A DNA stretch of 64,000 bases from Echinometra lucunter (GCA_029962745.1 CM057171.1:2755182-2819181), one strand, 5' to 3'. Counted from the first letter of the stretch, positions 24,787-38,566 are shown. The notes: generated by a model from the sequence alone, not told the origin. Made by a program: numbers and translations.

Positions 24787-25141
24787 TCAATATCTAAAGC
24801 AACAATGATACTCTTGTATGAGATACAGGTTATACTAATTTATCAAATTGACAGAGAATATCCTTTCACCAGTTGGGGTAATGAAAATATGTGAAGAAGG
24901 AACATCTATGCCTTCAATTGTTGATGTGTGACTGGCAACTAACATTTTAAATATCACTTGTAAAAATCTAATGAATGTCTTTTGTTCTTACAGGGTGTAA
25001 CTTTATCAGCCATAGACTGAGTCAATTGACTGCCATTAATGTTCAGAGTGTGTGGGCCTTCAAGTTGGCTGTGGCTGCCCCATTCATATAATAAGTTGAC
25101 AAAAGCATTAAGTCATCTTGTAGAATCAACAAAGTTTTTAC

Positions 25142-25429
25142 CTGTGGAAAAGGAACCACTGGCAGCCTCGCTTGTTGCAGTGAGATCACCACTTGTAATG
25201 CTGCTGTAGACCTCAACATTATACTCCGTTGAGGGATCCAGCCCCGTGAGGATCAAGGACGATGTTTCACCATCCACATTACCAGCTATGGTATAGTCAC
25301 CTGCTGAGGAAGCTTGTCGGTACTGAACCCGGAACATGTTCACATCGTGGCCGACAAATCTGTTCCATGTTGCAGTAGCAGTGGTTGACTGGACAGCCAC
25401 CACATTGACAGGGTTTGGTGGCAGCGGGT
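25142..25429 (-). CDS. FN3 domain D23 (class A), copy 1
   Basis: 96 codons, intact, same translation as 39859-40146. Read literally, the assembly places it after D33 of copy 2, another class A domain. Confidence 0.85.
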
Positions 25430-25625
25430 CTGCAATAAGAAGAATGATAAGGAGAACACTTAAGGCTCCTTCAAATATGAAAAGGGAAACAACTGTGGCA
25501 AATGCCCATAGGTTTTTTAGTATTCACATATGGTGCTGTAAACCACACCACTTATGATAATAAATGTGCTTTGACGTGTCAACAATCAAATAAAAGAGTG
25601 TTTTTATAAAAACCATTCTTCTTGC

Positions 25626-26125
25626 NNNNNNNNNNNNNNNNNNNNNNNNNNNNNNNNNNNNNNNNNNNNNNNNNNNNNNNNNNNNNNNNNNNNNNNNNNN
25701 NNNNNNNNNNNNNNNNNNNNNNNNNNNNNNNNNNNNNNNNNNNNNNNNNNNNNNNNNNNNNNNNNNNNNNNNNNNNNNNNNNNNNNNNNNNNNNNNNNNN
25801 NNNNNNNNNNNNNNNNNNNNNNNNNNNNNNNNNNNNNNNNNNNNNNNNNNNNNNNNNNNNNNNNNNNNNNNNNNNNNNNNNNNNNNNNNNNNNNNNNNNN
25901 NNNNNNNNNNNNNNNNNNNNNNNNNNNNNNNNNNNNNNNNNNNNNNNNNNNNNNNNNNNNNNNNNNNNNNNNNNNNNNNNNNNNNNNNNNNNNNNNNNNN
26001 NNNNNNNNNNNNNNNNNNNNNNNNNNNNNNNNNNNNNNNNNNNNNNNNNNNNNNNNNNNNNNNNNNNNNNNNNNNNNNNNNNNNNNNNNNNNNNNNNNNN
26101 NNNNNNNNNNNNNNNNNNNNNNNNN
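25626..26125. other. 500-N assembly gap
   Basis: Exactly 500 unresolved bases separating the two copies of the 14.2-kb block. The round size suggests a placeholder, not a measured distance. Confidence 0.98.
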
Positions 26126-26586
26126 TTTGTACGCTGATTCCTATTACCACTTCAAACTTTGTTCGGCAGGGGTAAAAGGATGTTTCCTCCATTAAACATC
26201 ATTACCTTCAAGATTTTTGAAGACCAACATATGTATGTCATGGATGAAAGTAAAAGGATTTTAAAATTGCAACAATATGTCTGGACTTGACAGGGTTACT
26301 AACTTTCTAGAACTGAAAAGGAGACATGCATTGCAAGTCTATCCTGTATATAGTTGATAAACTCATATTTTGATATGAACAACATACAAGAAATCAATGA
26401 AATATATGTACAGAATAATGATTTTGAAAGTCCAAAAACAATAATGATCCAGTGCCAAACTTAGGGTTAATTTCGATATACTTTTCTAGTTTTGTGAATT
26501 ATCCAAATAAACATAATATGTTAATATATTATATAAGAATTAACTAGAGATGATTTCTCTTTGGGGATATGCATTTCCATACTTAC

Positions 26587-26863
26587 CGGTCATTCCAGTA
26601 ATAGTAGCAGGCTCACTGCGGATCAAGTCATCCTGAGTTCCTACAGTGGCATACACCTCAACACCATATTGGGTTCCTGGAAGAAGGTCTGTTACCTCTT
26701 GAAAAAGTCATTGGGTCCAAGGGCAGTCTCTGGCCTCCTGGTGCCATCAGGATTGGTGATGACAAGAAGGAAATTCTGGAAGACTCCCGGAGGGCTGGTC
26801 CACAGCACGTTGAAGAGGTGACAGAGGCATCTTGGATGAGCACTGTGTTAGGAGGTCTTGGCT
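26587..26863 (-). CDS. FN3 domain D33 (class A), copy 2, frameshifted
   Basis: 277 nt instead of 279. Two one-base deletions break the frame in the core and before LLPGTQY. The intact version is 11861-12139. Confidence 0.82.
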
Positions 26864-27001
26864 CTATTTACATACAAGAGATTTTATAGGCTTAGAAATG
26901 TATGTTGATAGGGCCATGAATGATATCAGTGTTGTAAGTGATGATGCTATCCTGTACATTAACTGCAAATGACTAATTATTGATGAGGAAAAAGAACTCA
27001 C

Positions 27002-27265
27002 CTGTCCTTTGTTCTATGGTCATGGTGCGTTGGGTGCCCAGAACATTGAGAGTGATTTCATAATTCACTCCAGATTCTAAGGCACTAAAGGTTACACGAG
27101 AGCTTGCTGACGGTGCCAGATTGACATTCTGTAGCACAGGATTGTTGCCATCAAGATTCCTGATGGCAAGGTTGTAACCAGTAGCAGTATCCTCTTTACC
27201 AAAGATAACCGTAATTGAGTCTGTGGTGAAGGCAGCCACCACAATCTCGCCCACATTCAGAGCAT
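27002..27265 (-). CDS. FN3 domain D32 (class B), copy 2, intact
   Basis: 88 codons, same translation as 12281-12544. It is the only exon in the error-rich first 5 kb of copy 2 that stays fully open. Confidence 0.86.
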
Positions 27266-27617
27266 CTTGAGGGAAGAAATTGGAAAAAAAATTATGAACC
27301 AGTTGACTACTGAATTCTTTCATTCCCGTAGGCTTAATGCAGAGGACATCCGTTTCCAGTAGCCAGTGGATTGAATTATTTATTATTTGAGAATCATACA
27401 TTCAAGAAAGAAAATATAACCCTATCACTAATAGTTTTACTTGTAGATATATACATGTAGTTTATAATCAAGGTGTTAGATAGTAACATTTTTCATACTT
27501 CAACGGAGAAAACATTTGGACAGAACATTAGGTGACTGAAATGACCAATTAATTATACTAGCCAAAAAATATTACTTTTCTCATCTGTGGGTCCTCGGAA
27601 ATCTTTGAATGATTCCC

Positions 27618-27881
27618 CTGCTGGAAAGAACATAGTGTCCCACATTGTGTTCTCATCTTAACACTGTTAAATTGAGCTTTTTAACATTGTGAATCTCATA
27701 TTCACAGAGTCCACTATGTGAACACAGTGTGAACACTCACATTGTGGAGGTGTCCACAGTGTGAAATTATCTTCACACTGTTAAATTTGAGAATTTTAAC
27801 ATTGTGAATCATATCTTCACATAGTCCCACTATGTGAACACACTGTGAACACACTGTGTTACACTATGATCTTTCCAGCAG
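27618..27881. mobile_element. MITE-like element, copy 2
   Basis: Second copy of the element at 12895-13158, with ctgctggaaag at one end and ctttccagcag at the other. Differs from the first copy by small indels. Confidence 0.7.
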
Positions 27882-27975
27882 AGTAGGACAACCGTAAAAA
27901 TAAACAAACATGGACACAAGGAATTACATGTACATGTAAGGCATTCCAAAAACAAGTTGCACAGAAGAAGCTAAC

Positions 27976-28128
27976 CTGTTCTAACATCAATAGTTGATAT
28001 TCACAGCTTGTAAGCTCTTGTGCGTCAAAAAGTGCTGATTGTCTCGATGTTAATTTGTTAGAGAAATTTGCAGCCAGCTCCCTGATAGTAACACGGTCTT
28101 TCATCAGTGGCAGGAATGTTGCATACTC
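27976..28128 (-). CDS. FN3 D31 second exon, copy 2, frameshifted
   Basis: 153 nt instead of 154, with several indels relative to 13253-13406. Parts such as TIREL remain readable. Confidence 0.78.
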
Positions 28129-28578
28129 CTAAGGTGAACATTATGAGCAGTTAATGAAAAGCATATTGTAGCTGAAAGAGTTCTCCTACTCCTATATGTG
28201 GTTCATGAACAAATTCATGGCTGTCATAAGGCAACCATAAGGACCATCAATTTGGGCGAAGTAAAATTAGTGTGCCTTAAAAAATTAGTTTTCTGAGCAA
28301 AAAAAAAGGACACAGGAAAAACTGCATGTTATGGTCTGGGATGAGGGGGTGAAACTTTCCATGCACTTTGGAATTAAACAATGCAATGAATTTGAAAATG
28401 AACTGCATTTTTTGTTCCTTAAACAGAAACTGATGCCTCTAATGTACAATTAATCCCACATATATTCATACTATTTCATATCCTGATTAAAATGGAATCA
28501 AGCACGACCATATAATGGAGAACTCTTGAAAGCTTAGGAAAAAAATTATGAGAAAATTCAAAAAAGTGAGGGACATAC

Positions 28579-28708
28579 CCTTGGTAGGGCTGCCTTCGGA
28601 GAGAGGACAAAGACACGTAACTGTCAAGTTTCCTGGAGCTGGTAACCATGTAATTCAATCTCAGTGGTGGTCTGCCTAACAGACTGATAGCACCAGGACC
28701 TCTTGGAC
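28579..28708 (-). CDS. FN3 D31 first exon, copy 2, frameshifted
   Basis: Several single-base gains and losses relative to 13865-13995. Only GPRGPGAISL reads cleanly. Splice sites are kept. Confidence 0.78.
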
Positions 28709-29270
28709 CTGTATAAAGAAAATGCAGTACAACTTTGTAAGTACAGACCACTCCTGGCAGAACAGAAACGTTTGTCTTTCTAAGCTAGTGGTTTTCATGT
28801 ACTGGTCCTACCAGTTCATATATGTCAATGAGAATAATGTCCAAGGGAGCCAAAATTGGTGGTATTCATACAATATGTTACATGTATAATGAAGTAAAGG
28901 ATAACAATGCATGAAACCCTAGTCACACTTGGCTTCATCATTGAAATAATCTATGCACTTGCATATGCTAATTATATCGACTAGTGTACTCACTAGTGGT
29001 ATTTGTTTGGTGAGAGTACATATGAACTTGCAATGCATTTTCCATAGAAGTAATATTTCAAGGCTAATATTTGATACCTTAACAATAAGGGTGGGTTCTT
29101 ATATGGGACTCCTGTCTTACACATTGCCTCTCCCAGTCTCGAGAATTATTACTCGGCCTTTACCATAATGACATGGAACCCCTTACAGGAGGATGAAATG
29201 CCTTTTGCAAATGATGGCCCCTCAATTCTAATTCACAAAAACGACAAGAACAGGAAATGGATAGACTTAC

Positions 29271-29528
29271 GGGTCTGCTGCGTTACTGAATCATATGTTG
29301 ACATGTAGTCATTTTGGAATGAAGAAAGCAGTCACCCAAAATGCTGTATTCTGTAGCAGGACTAAGACCAGTGAAGGTAAACTCTGTCATCTGGCTAAAG
29401 GCATCATTTGGACCAGGGTCGATTCCTATGCGATAGATGATATTGTCTACAGGATCAACGAGCCCAGAAAATCTGAATGGTGGTACAGGTGATGGCGGCA
29501 GTGACAACCTGCAAGTCCGGGACAGCAA
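29271..29528 (-). CDS. FN3 domain D30 (class B), copy 2, frameshifted
   Basis: Carries three one-base insertions relative to 14560-14814. The net length is a multiple of three but the internal frame is disrupted. VDNIIYRIGID and LSPATEYSIL remain readable in part. Confidence 0.8.
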
Positions 29529-29961
29529 CTAATGGAAATATACAAGTATTAGATAGCATGGTATTAATGCCACTGATAATTAAAGAATTATCAATGGAAG
29601 CTATAACTCCTTATCGCAGGTATTCACTTACTATGGATGGTATAAACTCTGGCTGAAAATAGATCCATTCATAAAAACTAGATATCTATCCATTCAAAGT
29701 GATTTCAGAAAGATTAAGAAAACACAGGATGAACACAGAAACATAAACAATATCGAATATGAGAAGCAAATATATTATGAAATAAACAATTCACATGACA
29801 CAAATACTTGGAGATTTATGTGTAAAAAGTTTAGTGCGGATAAGAAGTGAAAAGTCCCTGAAGAAAGGTAGGAAAATTAAGCAAAATCAAAATGAAGGCA
29901 AATTAGAGAACATGACAAAACATTTAATGTAATGAAATGTAAGAAATGAACACTGGCTTAC

Positions 29962-30111
29962 TAGTGCTAAATGTGCCCTCTACTGCTTCACTCGTAGTGA
30001 AGTCTGTGGGAGTTCCACTCCTAGTGGACAGAGTGAAAGTATATGATGTATCTGGCTGCAGCTCTCAATGGTAACAGATCTTTCATTTGATGCAATAGTC
30101 CTTGTTTGTGG
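29962..30111 (-). CDS. FN3 D29 second exon, copy 2, frameshifted
   Basis: 150 nt instead of 151. One base is lost within the codons for the DELQP stretch, so the frame breaks before PDTSYTFTL. The other copy (15252-15402) is open. Likely a contig-end error. Confidence 0.8.
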
Positions 30112-31080
30112 CTGGAAAGACCAAAGAAAATTACTGACTTGAACTGAACTGAACTGAACCAAACTGAACTGAACTGAATATATTTATTGTCCCTATAGGA
30201 ATGCTTTTTACATCGGATAATTCAAAATGTAAATACAATACAACTTCAAGGGAACAAAAAGAGCAAAAATACAAATTATTCATAGATTAATTGCGACTAT
30301 AGGTACAAAATACAAAATTGCTCATAGATTAATTAATATGTCGATGCAAGAAATATTGCACTCACTTTTGCTTCCCCATCATAAAGGAAAATCTAATCTT
30401 GTTCATTACCATTATATCACATTACATGCTAAATAGCTACACTAAGTTTGTATGTTTATCATCTAATAACAATAAGAAATAATAATAATTTCATGTACAA
30501 GATTCCCTTGAAGGTATACATATATTTATACAGAGGAAATATCTTCTACCTTCCAAATAAAATACCAAATTCAGAAAGGACAATCTTTTTCATGGGTAAT
30601 AACACTTCTTTAGTACATTCCCGTCTAATCTTTACCTCATGCAAGTTGAATTGGCTGTGTACAGTCAAAATTATATTTCATCCATTCCATTTATTTAAGT
30701 AGCAATAAGTTACAGAAACTAATATGAAAATACTTTCCATGTATATTCAACCCGTTTACTATAATTCACTATTTCCAAAAAAAAAAAATAAAATAAATGG
30801 ACCATCCCGTATCCTGTTTGCAATGGATTAAGGCACCTTACAAAAGTCAGAGCCAATTTGGGACCTGGGTTTTATCGTCTTTCCCGCTCAGCCTCTTTTC
30901 TCCTCCGACCCTCCTGTTTCTCCATAGACAAAACAACGAAGGATCAGGAAAGCCGACGTAAAATAATGGTCGCTGAGAAGACATGAAAGACGCAGGGACG
31001 AGACTATTGATAAGCAGCCTAAACAAAACAAACTATGCATGTACAACTATACGGGATGAGAGAACTTGGGCATAGAGTAC

Positions 31081-31214
31081 CTGATCGGTTCCATCTGCCC
31101 TGGAGAACTCAAGAGTGTAGAAGTCGATGAATCCAATATTCGGAGGATCAAAGGCCAGGTCTATTTCTGTATAGTTCCTTCTCGTTGCTATCAAGGATGA
31201 TGGTGGGTTGGGAT
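31081..31214 (-). CDS. FN3 D29 (class A) first exon, copy 2
   Basis: 134 nt, phase 1 to 0. PNPPSSLIATRRNYTEI, Phe in place of the core Trp (DLAFDPPNIGFIDFYTLEF), ending GTDQ at donor cag|gtactc. Intact; it lies roughly where dense indels of copy 2 stop. Confidence 0.84.
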
Positions 31215-31900
31215 CTGTACGTCAAGCATTGGAACAACAGTCATTGTCATCATCATCATCATCCTCATCAAGTAGGCATTTTCCCACTTAGGACAGGTAC
31301 CCTGAATTTCACACTCAGATGGCACTTCCTCTTGTACGACAACCATGGCAAGCAACAACAATCATCATCATCATCATCATCTATTATTTATAATTATTAT
31401 CATCATCATTATCATCATCAGCATTTGTCCTCCTAGGAGGTGTAACTGAATTTCACACCATGATAGCACTCCTCTTTCAATAAACTTATTCTTGTATGAC
31501 AACTATAACAACAACAGTCATCATCATCACTGCCCATCATCAAGTCAGCTTTTTCCCCTTAGGAGGGCTACTTGAATTTCACACGTTTACACATACTCCC
31601 TCGGTGTTTGACGAGTACCCTCCTAAATACATAGAAATATTCACACGTTTTCACTAATTCTGCTTTGGTCAAAGTTGAACATCACTGGAAGAAACAATTG
31701 CATACAATCACTAAAATTTGTTCAATAAAAAATTGGCCTTTGTATGACAAAGCTTGCCATTACAACTTATCCTTTGTCAGATTTTATTCACAACTACAAT
31801 GAACTATGTCTTATAGTATGTGGAATGAAATCAGCACATCAGTAGCCAACAAGGAATTTCAAAGAATACCATCATAAAGATGACACTCTTCAATACATAC

Positions 31901-32021
31901 TTGTCCTCTCTATGACAGTGGTCACAGGATTTTCCAGTGTTGTAAGTTTGAGCTGAATGGTGTACTCCACTCCAGGTATCAGGCTATTAAACGTAGCACG
32001 GAAAATATCCAAACTTCGAAT
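31901..32021 (-). CDS. FN3 D28 second exon, copy 2
   Basis: 121 nt, phase 0 to 1. IRSLDIFRATFNS, then LIPGVEYTIQLKL, ending TTVIERT at donor a|gtatgt. Intact. Confidence 0.85.
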
Positions 32022-33040
32022 CTAGAAATTTACCCAAAAAAAAATGAAAAAAATGATAATGCAGATTTCATATGTTGATTTCGAGCCGATGAAAGGAGAA
32101 CCAGTTTTCAAGTCCCGTGAAGTGTTTCATCAAGTGTCTTGTCAGTGATTTTTACTGACAAATTTGCTCTCTCAGCCAATCAGATGCAAGAATTTCAGTA
32201 GCTTATAACAGTTGTCAGTAAAAATCACTGACAAGGCTCTTCATTAAACGCTCCCCTGGCCCTATATTTCAACCTACCGAATACCGTTACGAACAAGATA
32301 ACTCAGGGGTTTATGGACAATGAGTTTTATACCGAAATCAAATCGTGCTACACAGGTTAAGAAGATGTGATTGATTCAAATCAATTGCAACTGGTAATCC
32401 ACTGCACCTCCTACCTCTTTAGTAAAGAATTGTGATTGATTTCAAGCTAGCAAATCAAGTGTTACCCTTTATAAGAAAGGGCCCTGGGGCCTGTTTCTTG
32501 AAACATAATGGTATCAATGTTAATCATTTTTGTTTGATTAAACTTGTAATAGTACAAGTACTTTGCCAGGTACTTACTATTTACCCTGCCATGAAAAGGT
32601 CCCATTTCATCACACTTGTTATTAGTAACAACTGCAAGGATTTCAGTAGCTTATAACAGTTATTGCAACTTGTTGTTGATAGCAAATGCATGCAGACTTA
32701 CGGAAGAATATGTTTGAAGCTTTACTCAAATTAGTAAAGCAGATCAAGTTTTCTTCCTCTATAATTTTGTAAACAGAACTCTAACTTTCCAAGACAGGCT
32801 AATTCATGATAATTACAACCAGGGCAATACTAGCATAATCGAAAATGCACATGTGAGGGGAGCTGCACCAGCCTGTCACCCCTTTTTTTACACTAGAAGA
32901 TGCATACATGCACTTCAGTACATCCCCCACATGAGCCCCCATATAAAAGGGTTATTAAAATTTTGTTTTTCGCAAAACTTTGCCTTCCCCTCCCCTTTAC
33001 AAATCCCTGCATCTGCCCCAGCAACACGTATACTACTTAC

Positions 33041-33186
33041 AATAGTGGCTGCATGTTGGGGCATGATGCTAAGTTCATAGTTTGTCAGTGGAGGCAGGTT
33101 GTCCACATCTCTGTAAACTCCCCAGACCAATGAGATGGAGGTACTTGAGGACTCGGTTACACTCAAGTCTAGTGGTGCAAAGACGC
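33041..33186 (-). CDS. FN3 D28 (class B) first exon, copy 2
   Basis: 146 nt, phase 1 to 0. Opens GVFAPLDLSVTESSSTSI, core SLVWGVYRDVDNLPPLTNYE, ending PQHAATI at donor att|gtaagt. Intact; same as 18337-18482. Confidence 0.86.
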
Positions 33187-33772
33187 CTGTCAGAAACAGT
33201 TGAAAATTAAATAAAAATGTGTGTATTATAATCATGGGAAATATGTAAAAATAAAATATTCCTTTTGCACATTTAATCTACAACATGTATAGTTTGACAG
33301 ACATAACATCTATAGATTAATGTCAGCAATTAAAATGGACAATATATGTACATAACCCACCATCAAAAACAAACAAATTAGTACTACAAAAGTGCATTTA
33401 ATTACAATCCCCCAATAAAGCAACAATTACTGTTAAGCAAATGTTGCTAACAAACTCTTAACATAGGGGGAACATTTTGATTTCCTGTTCACATCTTTCT
33501 TTTTTTCTCAAATGTGAGCATGTTCTTAGCTAACATGCATACATGGATGTGATCTCTACATCTTTCCATTATATTGAGATACGACAATTGCTACCCTCTC
33601 TATTTTTGAGCAGAATTTAAAAACATAGTATCTGCTCTATGAACATGATAATGTTGAAACAATAATGCTAGTAAGCAAGCTGTCAAAATAAATCTTGTTC
33701 TTTGTCTGTCACATTTTTATGATCATCTGACATAATTACAATCACCTGATATTATTTAAATCACATGCTCAC

Positions 33773-33863
33773 CTGTGGTAAATTCCCTTGTGGCTGGTTC
33801 GCTCTCCAGTCCGCCAGACAGGGCATGGACACTCACACTGTAGGTTGAACCAGGATCTAGGCC
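33773..33863 (-). CDS. FN3 D27 second exon, copy 2
   Basis: 91 nt, phase 0 to 1. GLDPGSTYSVSVHALSGG, ending TREFTT at donor g|gtgagc. Same translation as 19069-19159. Confidence 0.87.
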
Positions 33864-34157
33864 CTATAAACAGGGGAGTGATACAGGATATCTAGTTGCA
33901 CATCTTTTGTTTTCATGCATGATAGATGTATTATGACTAAGTGCAAATTCATTAGAACTACATAATTTGTCATATCTTTGCACAAAAATTCCATGAACCA
34001 ACATTTAGCAATAGCACTTACATATATTAAAGCAATATGTAACAAAATGATTGGAAAAAAGATATTTGTTCCAAATGGCCTTTATTTAATCCAAATTTGG
34101 ATTGGCAATCCAATATGTAATTGGAATGGATTCCATGGGAAATGATGTAATATTTAC

Positions 34158-34327
34158 CCTGAGTGTGTATCGTGTTGTTTGGCTCGGCAGGTCAGGTAGC
34201 TCTGTCCTCACACCATCAAGGGTGTATCTGATGCGATATCCATCATGGATGCCCACAGGCTGGCTCCACTGCAGCTCTAAGAACAACTGCTGACCAATGG
34301 ACTGCAGGTTCTGTGGTACCTCTGGGA
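34158..34327 (-). CDS. FN3 D27 (class A) first exon, copy 2
   Basis: 170 nt, phase 1 to 0. Opens FPEVPQNLQSIGQQLFL, core ELQWSQPVGIHDGYRIRY, ending TTRYTLR at donor agg|gtaaat. Same translation as 19454-19623. Confidence 0.87.
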
Positions 34328-35970
34328 CTATATTCAAAAGACAAGACAATTTCTTGTGATTGAGAAGAACAAAGCCAACCATACACCATAGGCTCTCCTC
34401 TGTGAATAGAAATTCATGGTGTTTATTGGTGTGAGGACCTTCTATGTTTTACTCACAACATTCCACCTCTAGGAACAACTTCGTACTCAGTTTCTGTGGT
34501 GCCTTGGGTAAGGGATTACATTCAAAAGGAAAACCTGACATTCAACTCTTGAGATCAAGAAAAACAAGTATTCATTAGGTGGTCTGTCATTTTTGAGAGA
34601 TCACCTCTTAATTTCTTCAGAATTTTCTTTATTTATTTATTTATTCATTTTTATTTCTTTCACCCACTTTTTTTGCAGTCGAAATCTCAGAATCGGCTGG
34701 ATCAAATTGCATGACATTTTGGTCAGTTATCAGTCCTAATAAGATTTAGCTTTTCCAATTATTTTCATGTTTATCGGATCATCGTGAGGTCATCCAGGCG
34801 CCATTTTGTGAAAATCACCTTGAGGTCATATCTTCGTAACGGATGGTCATTTCTCACTCATATTTGGCATGAAGGAAGTTAATTTAAATCCAATTAATTC
34901 CAGATACCTAGACACACGCATCGGTGCGCACATTAAATTTGAAATGCTCAGAATCGCCTCAAATTCATTTTGCACACGTTTCAGGCCATTTTAAGCATTT
35001 AAAAAATGTGTCCGCACGCGTCATATTTGCGTGTGCAGCCCATGATTTGCACTCCTTATAGTTTTCTTGACGATTTCCAACAATTTAGAATCGATTTCAA
35101 CTTACCATAAGGTCACACGCACGCGCCAAAGTTCAAAATCTGTGCGTGCGTCTATGTTGACAATAATGCAAAAATGCACAAAAACATGCCCTTTTATATT
35201 CCCTCATAGCTCTTTAGAAAGGGTGGAGACACCCGATTTTTTTGACATATTCTGCAAGCTAATAACTTTTAGGTTTCATTTCATGAAGAAAAAAGGCCAT
35301 TTTATGGTTAGAAAGTCATGATATTCTCCTCTCAAGCCAAGATTTTTATTTTAAATTTATGACTTCATACATTCTGTATTTGACTGGTGATATTTCACTT
35401 ATGTTTGGTTGATTTTCTCCGGGATTTCGATATGTTGTAGCTGCGACGATTCCCTACTAGGCCTTAAGGATTATTCTAGATTTTCACATTGCCATCATGG
35501 TCTTATTATGCAATTAACGGATACAATTAAATTTGTCCCATTTCAAGCGTATTCTCTATGGGACGAAAATCTTTCTCAAATCTTGATTCTGCATTCCAGT
35601 CATCTTTGAGCAATACATCCGTTATTTCTCCTTTGTTTTCACGGAGCTTTGAATATGTTCTTGTTGACGATATTTTCTACAAGGAGGGTGACATTGCTTT
35701 TTATCATTTTGACAGACCTCCTAATTCGTCTCCAGTGACGAATTCAAATGTCTCGTTATAGGCTCTTGTCATGAATATGTACTTAACCCTTACTGTACTG
35801 GACCTAGCTAGGTGGAATTCCTCATCTGGGACAGCTCACTTCTCATTTCTCACCATTACCAGAACTCAACCTTCATTAGTCTGTTGACTACTGAATGCTC
35901 TCACTTCCTCAGAAGTAATACAGAAACCACTTGATTCCATAAAGCAAGGGTTGCAAGGGTCTATACTCAC

Positions 35971-36096
35971 ATGTCCTCTGCACGATTGAAATTTCCACAC
36001 TATTCCCAAAGACAGTGATATTGTACTCCTGGCCGGGTGTGAGACCAGTCAGTGTATATGACGGTGTCAAAGCGAATGTAGTGCCTGGTCCAATAC
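35971..36096 (-). CDS. FN3 D26 second exon, copy 2, intact
   Basis: 126 nt. IGPGTTFALTPSYT, then LTPGQEYNITVFGN, ending SIVQRT at donor t|gtgagt. It gives a 79-residue domain with the first exon. The copy at 21268-21392 lacks one base and is out of frame. Confidence 0.86.
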
Positions 36097-36740
36097 CTAC
36101 AAAGTAAAGATCAAAATCAAAATCAAAATCAACATTACAATCAAAACTTAAAAACTCAAACCCAAACTCAAACTCAAAGTCAACCACAAATTCAAACTCA
36201 AAAAGACACTCAAAATCAACAGCAACAGGCAAAAATGTTGATTACAATAAACTGTACAGCCAGAAGGATGCCTACCACCCCTCAGGATCTAAACAGATTT
36301 TATATTTTTGAGTAATACTTCACTCCGAGATGATTCCTGTAATAGTATTCCTACAGTCTATTTTGTCTGTACTCATTTTAATTCACAGCCCTGTTCATGG
36401 TTTGAATAAGTGAAACAGTACTGACACTTATAACTACAGGAGTAGAGGTGTGGAGGTTAAATTTATAACAGACAAAGTCACAACATCATACTTTGTGCTT
36501 ACTTTAAAAGAATTTAAGGCATCCACACATTTTTGCCACCAGGAATTGAAGATAGATGTTTATGCCTGTGTTTTTGCTTTCTCTTTTTTGGCCTCTTTAT
36601 ATGCCCTTCATTTATGCGCAAAGAAACCATGGGAGGTTAACGCCGGGTTTGTGCTTTACATGTGAACGAGTTACATGCAATACTCTTACCACCTCAACAT
36701 GATAATGCAAGTGAGTCTACATAAAAATGATCTTTCTTAC

Positions 36741-36851
36741 TTGGGCTGACTGTGATGGACCAGAAAGACACATCTGCAGCAGGGCCCCATACAAGGTCAA
36801 TTGTAGTTGTAGTTACACGACGAGCAGCTATTTCATTCACTTGCAAAGCAT
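36741..36851 (-). CDS. FN3 D26 (class B) first exon, copy 2
   Basis: 111 nt, phase 1 at both ends. Opens DALQVNEIAARRVTTTTI, core DLVWGPAADVSFWSITVSP at donor a|gtaaga. The internal intron is phase 1, unlike most split domains here, which use phase 0. Confidence 0.85.
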
Positions 36852-37512
36852 CTGGAAAATTTAGAAATCACATCAACAACACTACATTAAACAAATTCAA
36901 ACAGATTTTTTTATAAATGAAGTGATGTTAAAGCTGCTTAAAGTCTTTAAGTAGCTTTAACAAAAGGGTATTAAGTCCTGACTTAGACTATACCTTCAAC
37001 TACCAATCTGATTCACATCTAAAAACATGCTACCTTTCATATTCACATTTACAATAGCTCTGTGCATTTGTTTCATGGTTGCATACATGGCATGCCTAAC
37101 AATCCCATGTTGTCTTTTCTTTTTAAAGCCACCTGGATGTAAAGCATACATGTATGCTTACCTACAGATCAGCATGAAGTTGTACAAATGGCAATCATAT
37201 TGCAAAGAATCCACTTCTGTTTGGGACTAAATCCAGCATTACATGCAACCTTACATGCATTTCTAAAAGTGGGTCCAAAAGTATGCACTAGGAGCTAATC
37301 AACTGATGTTGATGCTGATCCAAACAGTGCTCATATTAGCTGTAAAAGAGTGTTAAGTCCATCAATCTCTATACAAACGGTCTCTCTATATACAAGTGGT
37401 ACTCTTTTCAGGTTGTCGTCTTTGAAGTGGTTTTTTTATATACGTGTGTGTTTACTATCAATTGGTCTTTCTATACAGGTACTAGGTAAAACATTTCCTG
37501 AATGTATCTTAC

Positions 37513-37794
37513 TTGTATTAAATACCATCTCTGTGCCTTCACTCCTGAGTGCACCCGATAGAGTAACCAAGGTGAACGTGTATGTTGAATTAGGGTCAAG
37601 GAAGTTCGCCCTGAAACTGGTCTCGCTAGAAGAGATGATTTCTTGCACTGGAATAGGGTTCTGCTGCACTGTATCAGGGTTCTTAACGTAGGTTAGTTCA
37701 AGGTTATCATAGTCTCCTAGTACAGGGGACCATGTCAGCCATACATAGGTGGGTCCAGTCTCAATGCTGAGAAGACTATCAACAGCAGCAGGAT
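37513..37794 (-). CDS. FN3 domain D25 (class A), copy 2, intact
   Basis: 94 codons. Opens DPAAVDSLLSIETGPTYV, core WLTWSPVLGDYDNLELTY, then LDPNSTYTFTLVTLSG, ending EMVFNT at donor a|gtaaga. This copy is open throughout, whereas the copy at 22803-23083 has three one-base indels. Confidence 0.88.
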
Positions 37795-38566
37795 CTGTAT
37801 GGAGAGAGTAAAATTTTACTTACATGAATTTGCCATAAACTATGATGCAAGTCAATAGAAGTGCAACATATTTCAATTGTTTACTGTTTACAAACTATCA
37901 TGCAAACATGGATATAGTTAACATAGTGATCATTTTGGCACTGTATCTGTGCACCATTTTACATGGTCGAATAGACAGGAAAGTGACCAGTTAAAAGCTA
38001 CCTGCACCAACTCCCACATGGCTTGGCCATACTTGGAGTAAAATCATGATTTCTATTTAAATATATCATGGTAATGGACTCTTTATTCATCCCATGTTCA
38101 TCAGACAATGAGAAGATTATCCAAAAGAATAAAATTAAATGATAAGAATCAATTACCCTATCAAATGTAATAACTACATTTAAAAGTTTGTAAACCATGA
38201 GAAAATGAAAAAACAATGCATTTTACTGACTTTGAGGTAGACCGTACTTGAATCATTTTCTCATAATTGCCTATATTATATCAATATATATAGTTTGAGA
38301 TAAAGAATCTGTTCGGATATATTTTGGAAAAAACAAAGATTCGGGATAACTTTTAACAGGACTTGCAAAAAGTCTACAGGTTTCAAATCAGATTTGGCAG
38401 GTTTATGAAAAAAATAAATCAATAAAAATCAATTGGTTTGTTACAAATTTGTGGTATAAATTTGTGATATAAATGTACATGTACAATGCGGGTTAAAAAA
38501 TTCAAAGGTTTTGTTATAAGTCCCGCAAGTGGGTTGTAATTGCAGAAAAACTTAATACAAACTTAC

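Larger units (their letters stand above)
11393..25625. repeat. Copy 1 of 14.2-kb duplicated block
   Basis: 14,233 bp matching 26126-40342. It ends at the last base before the gap. It is open in D27 to D33, but indels appear between about 20900 and 23600, nearer its contig end. Confidence 0.95.

Noticed and set aside
26126..31000. Copy 2 as a decaying pseudogene
   Set aside because: The damage is one-base indels spread over introns and exons alike and stops midway through the block, which fits contig-end consensus errors better than relaxed selection.
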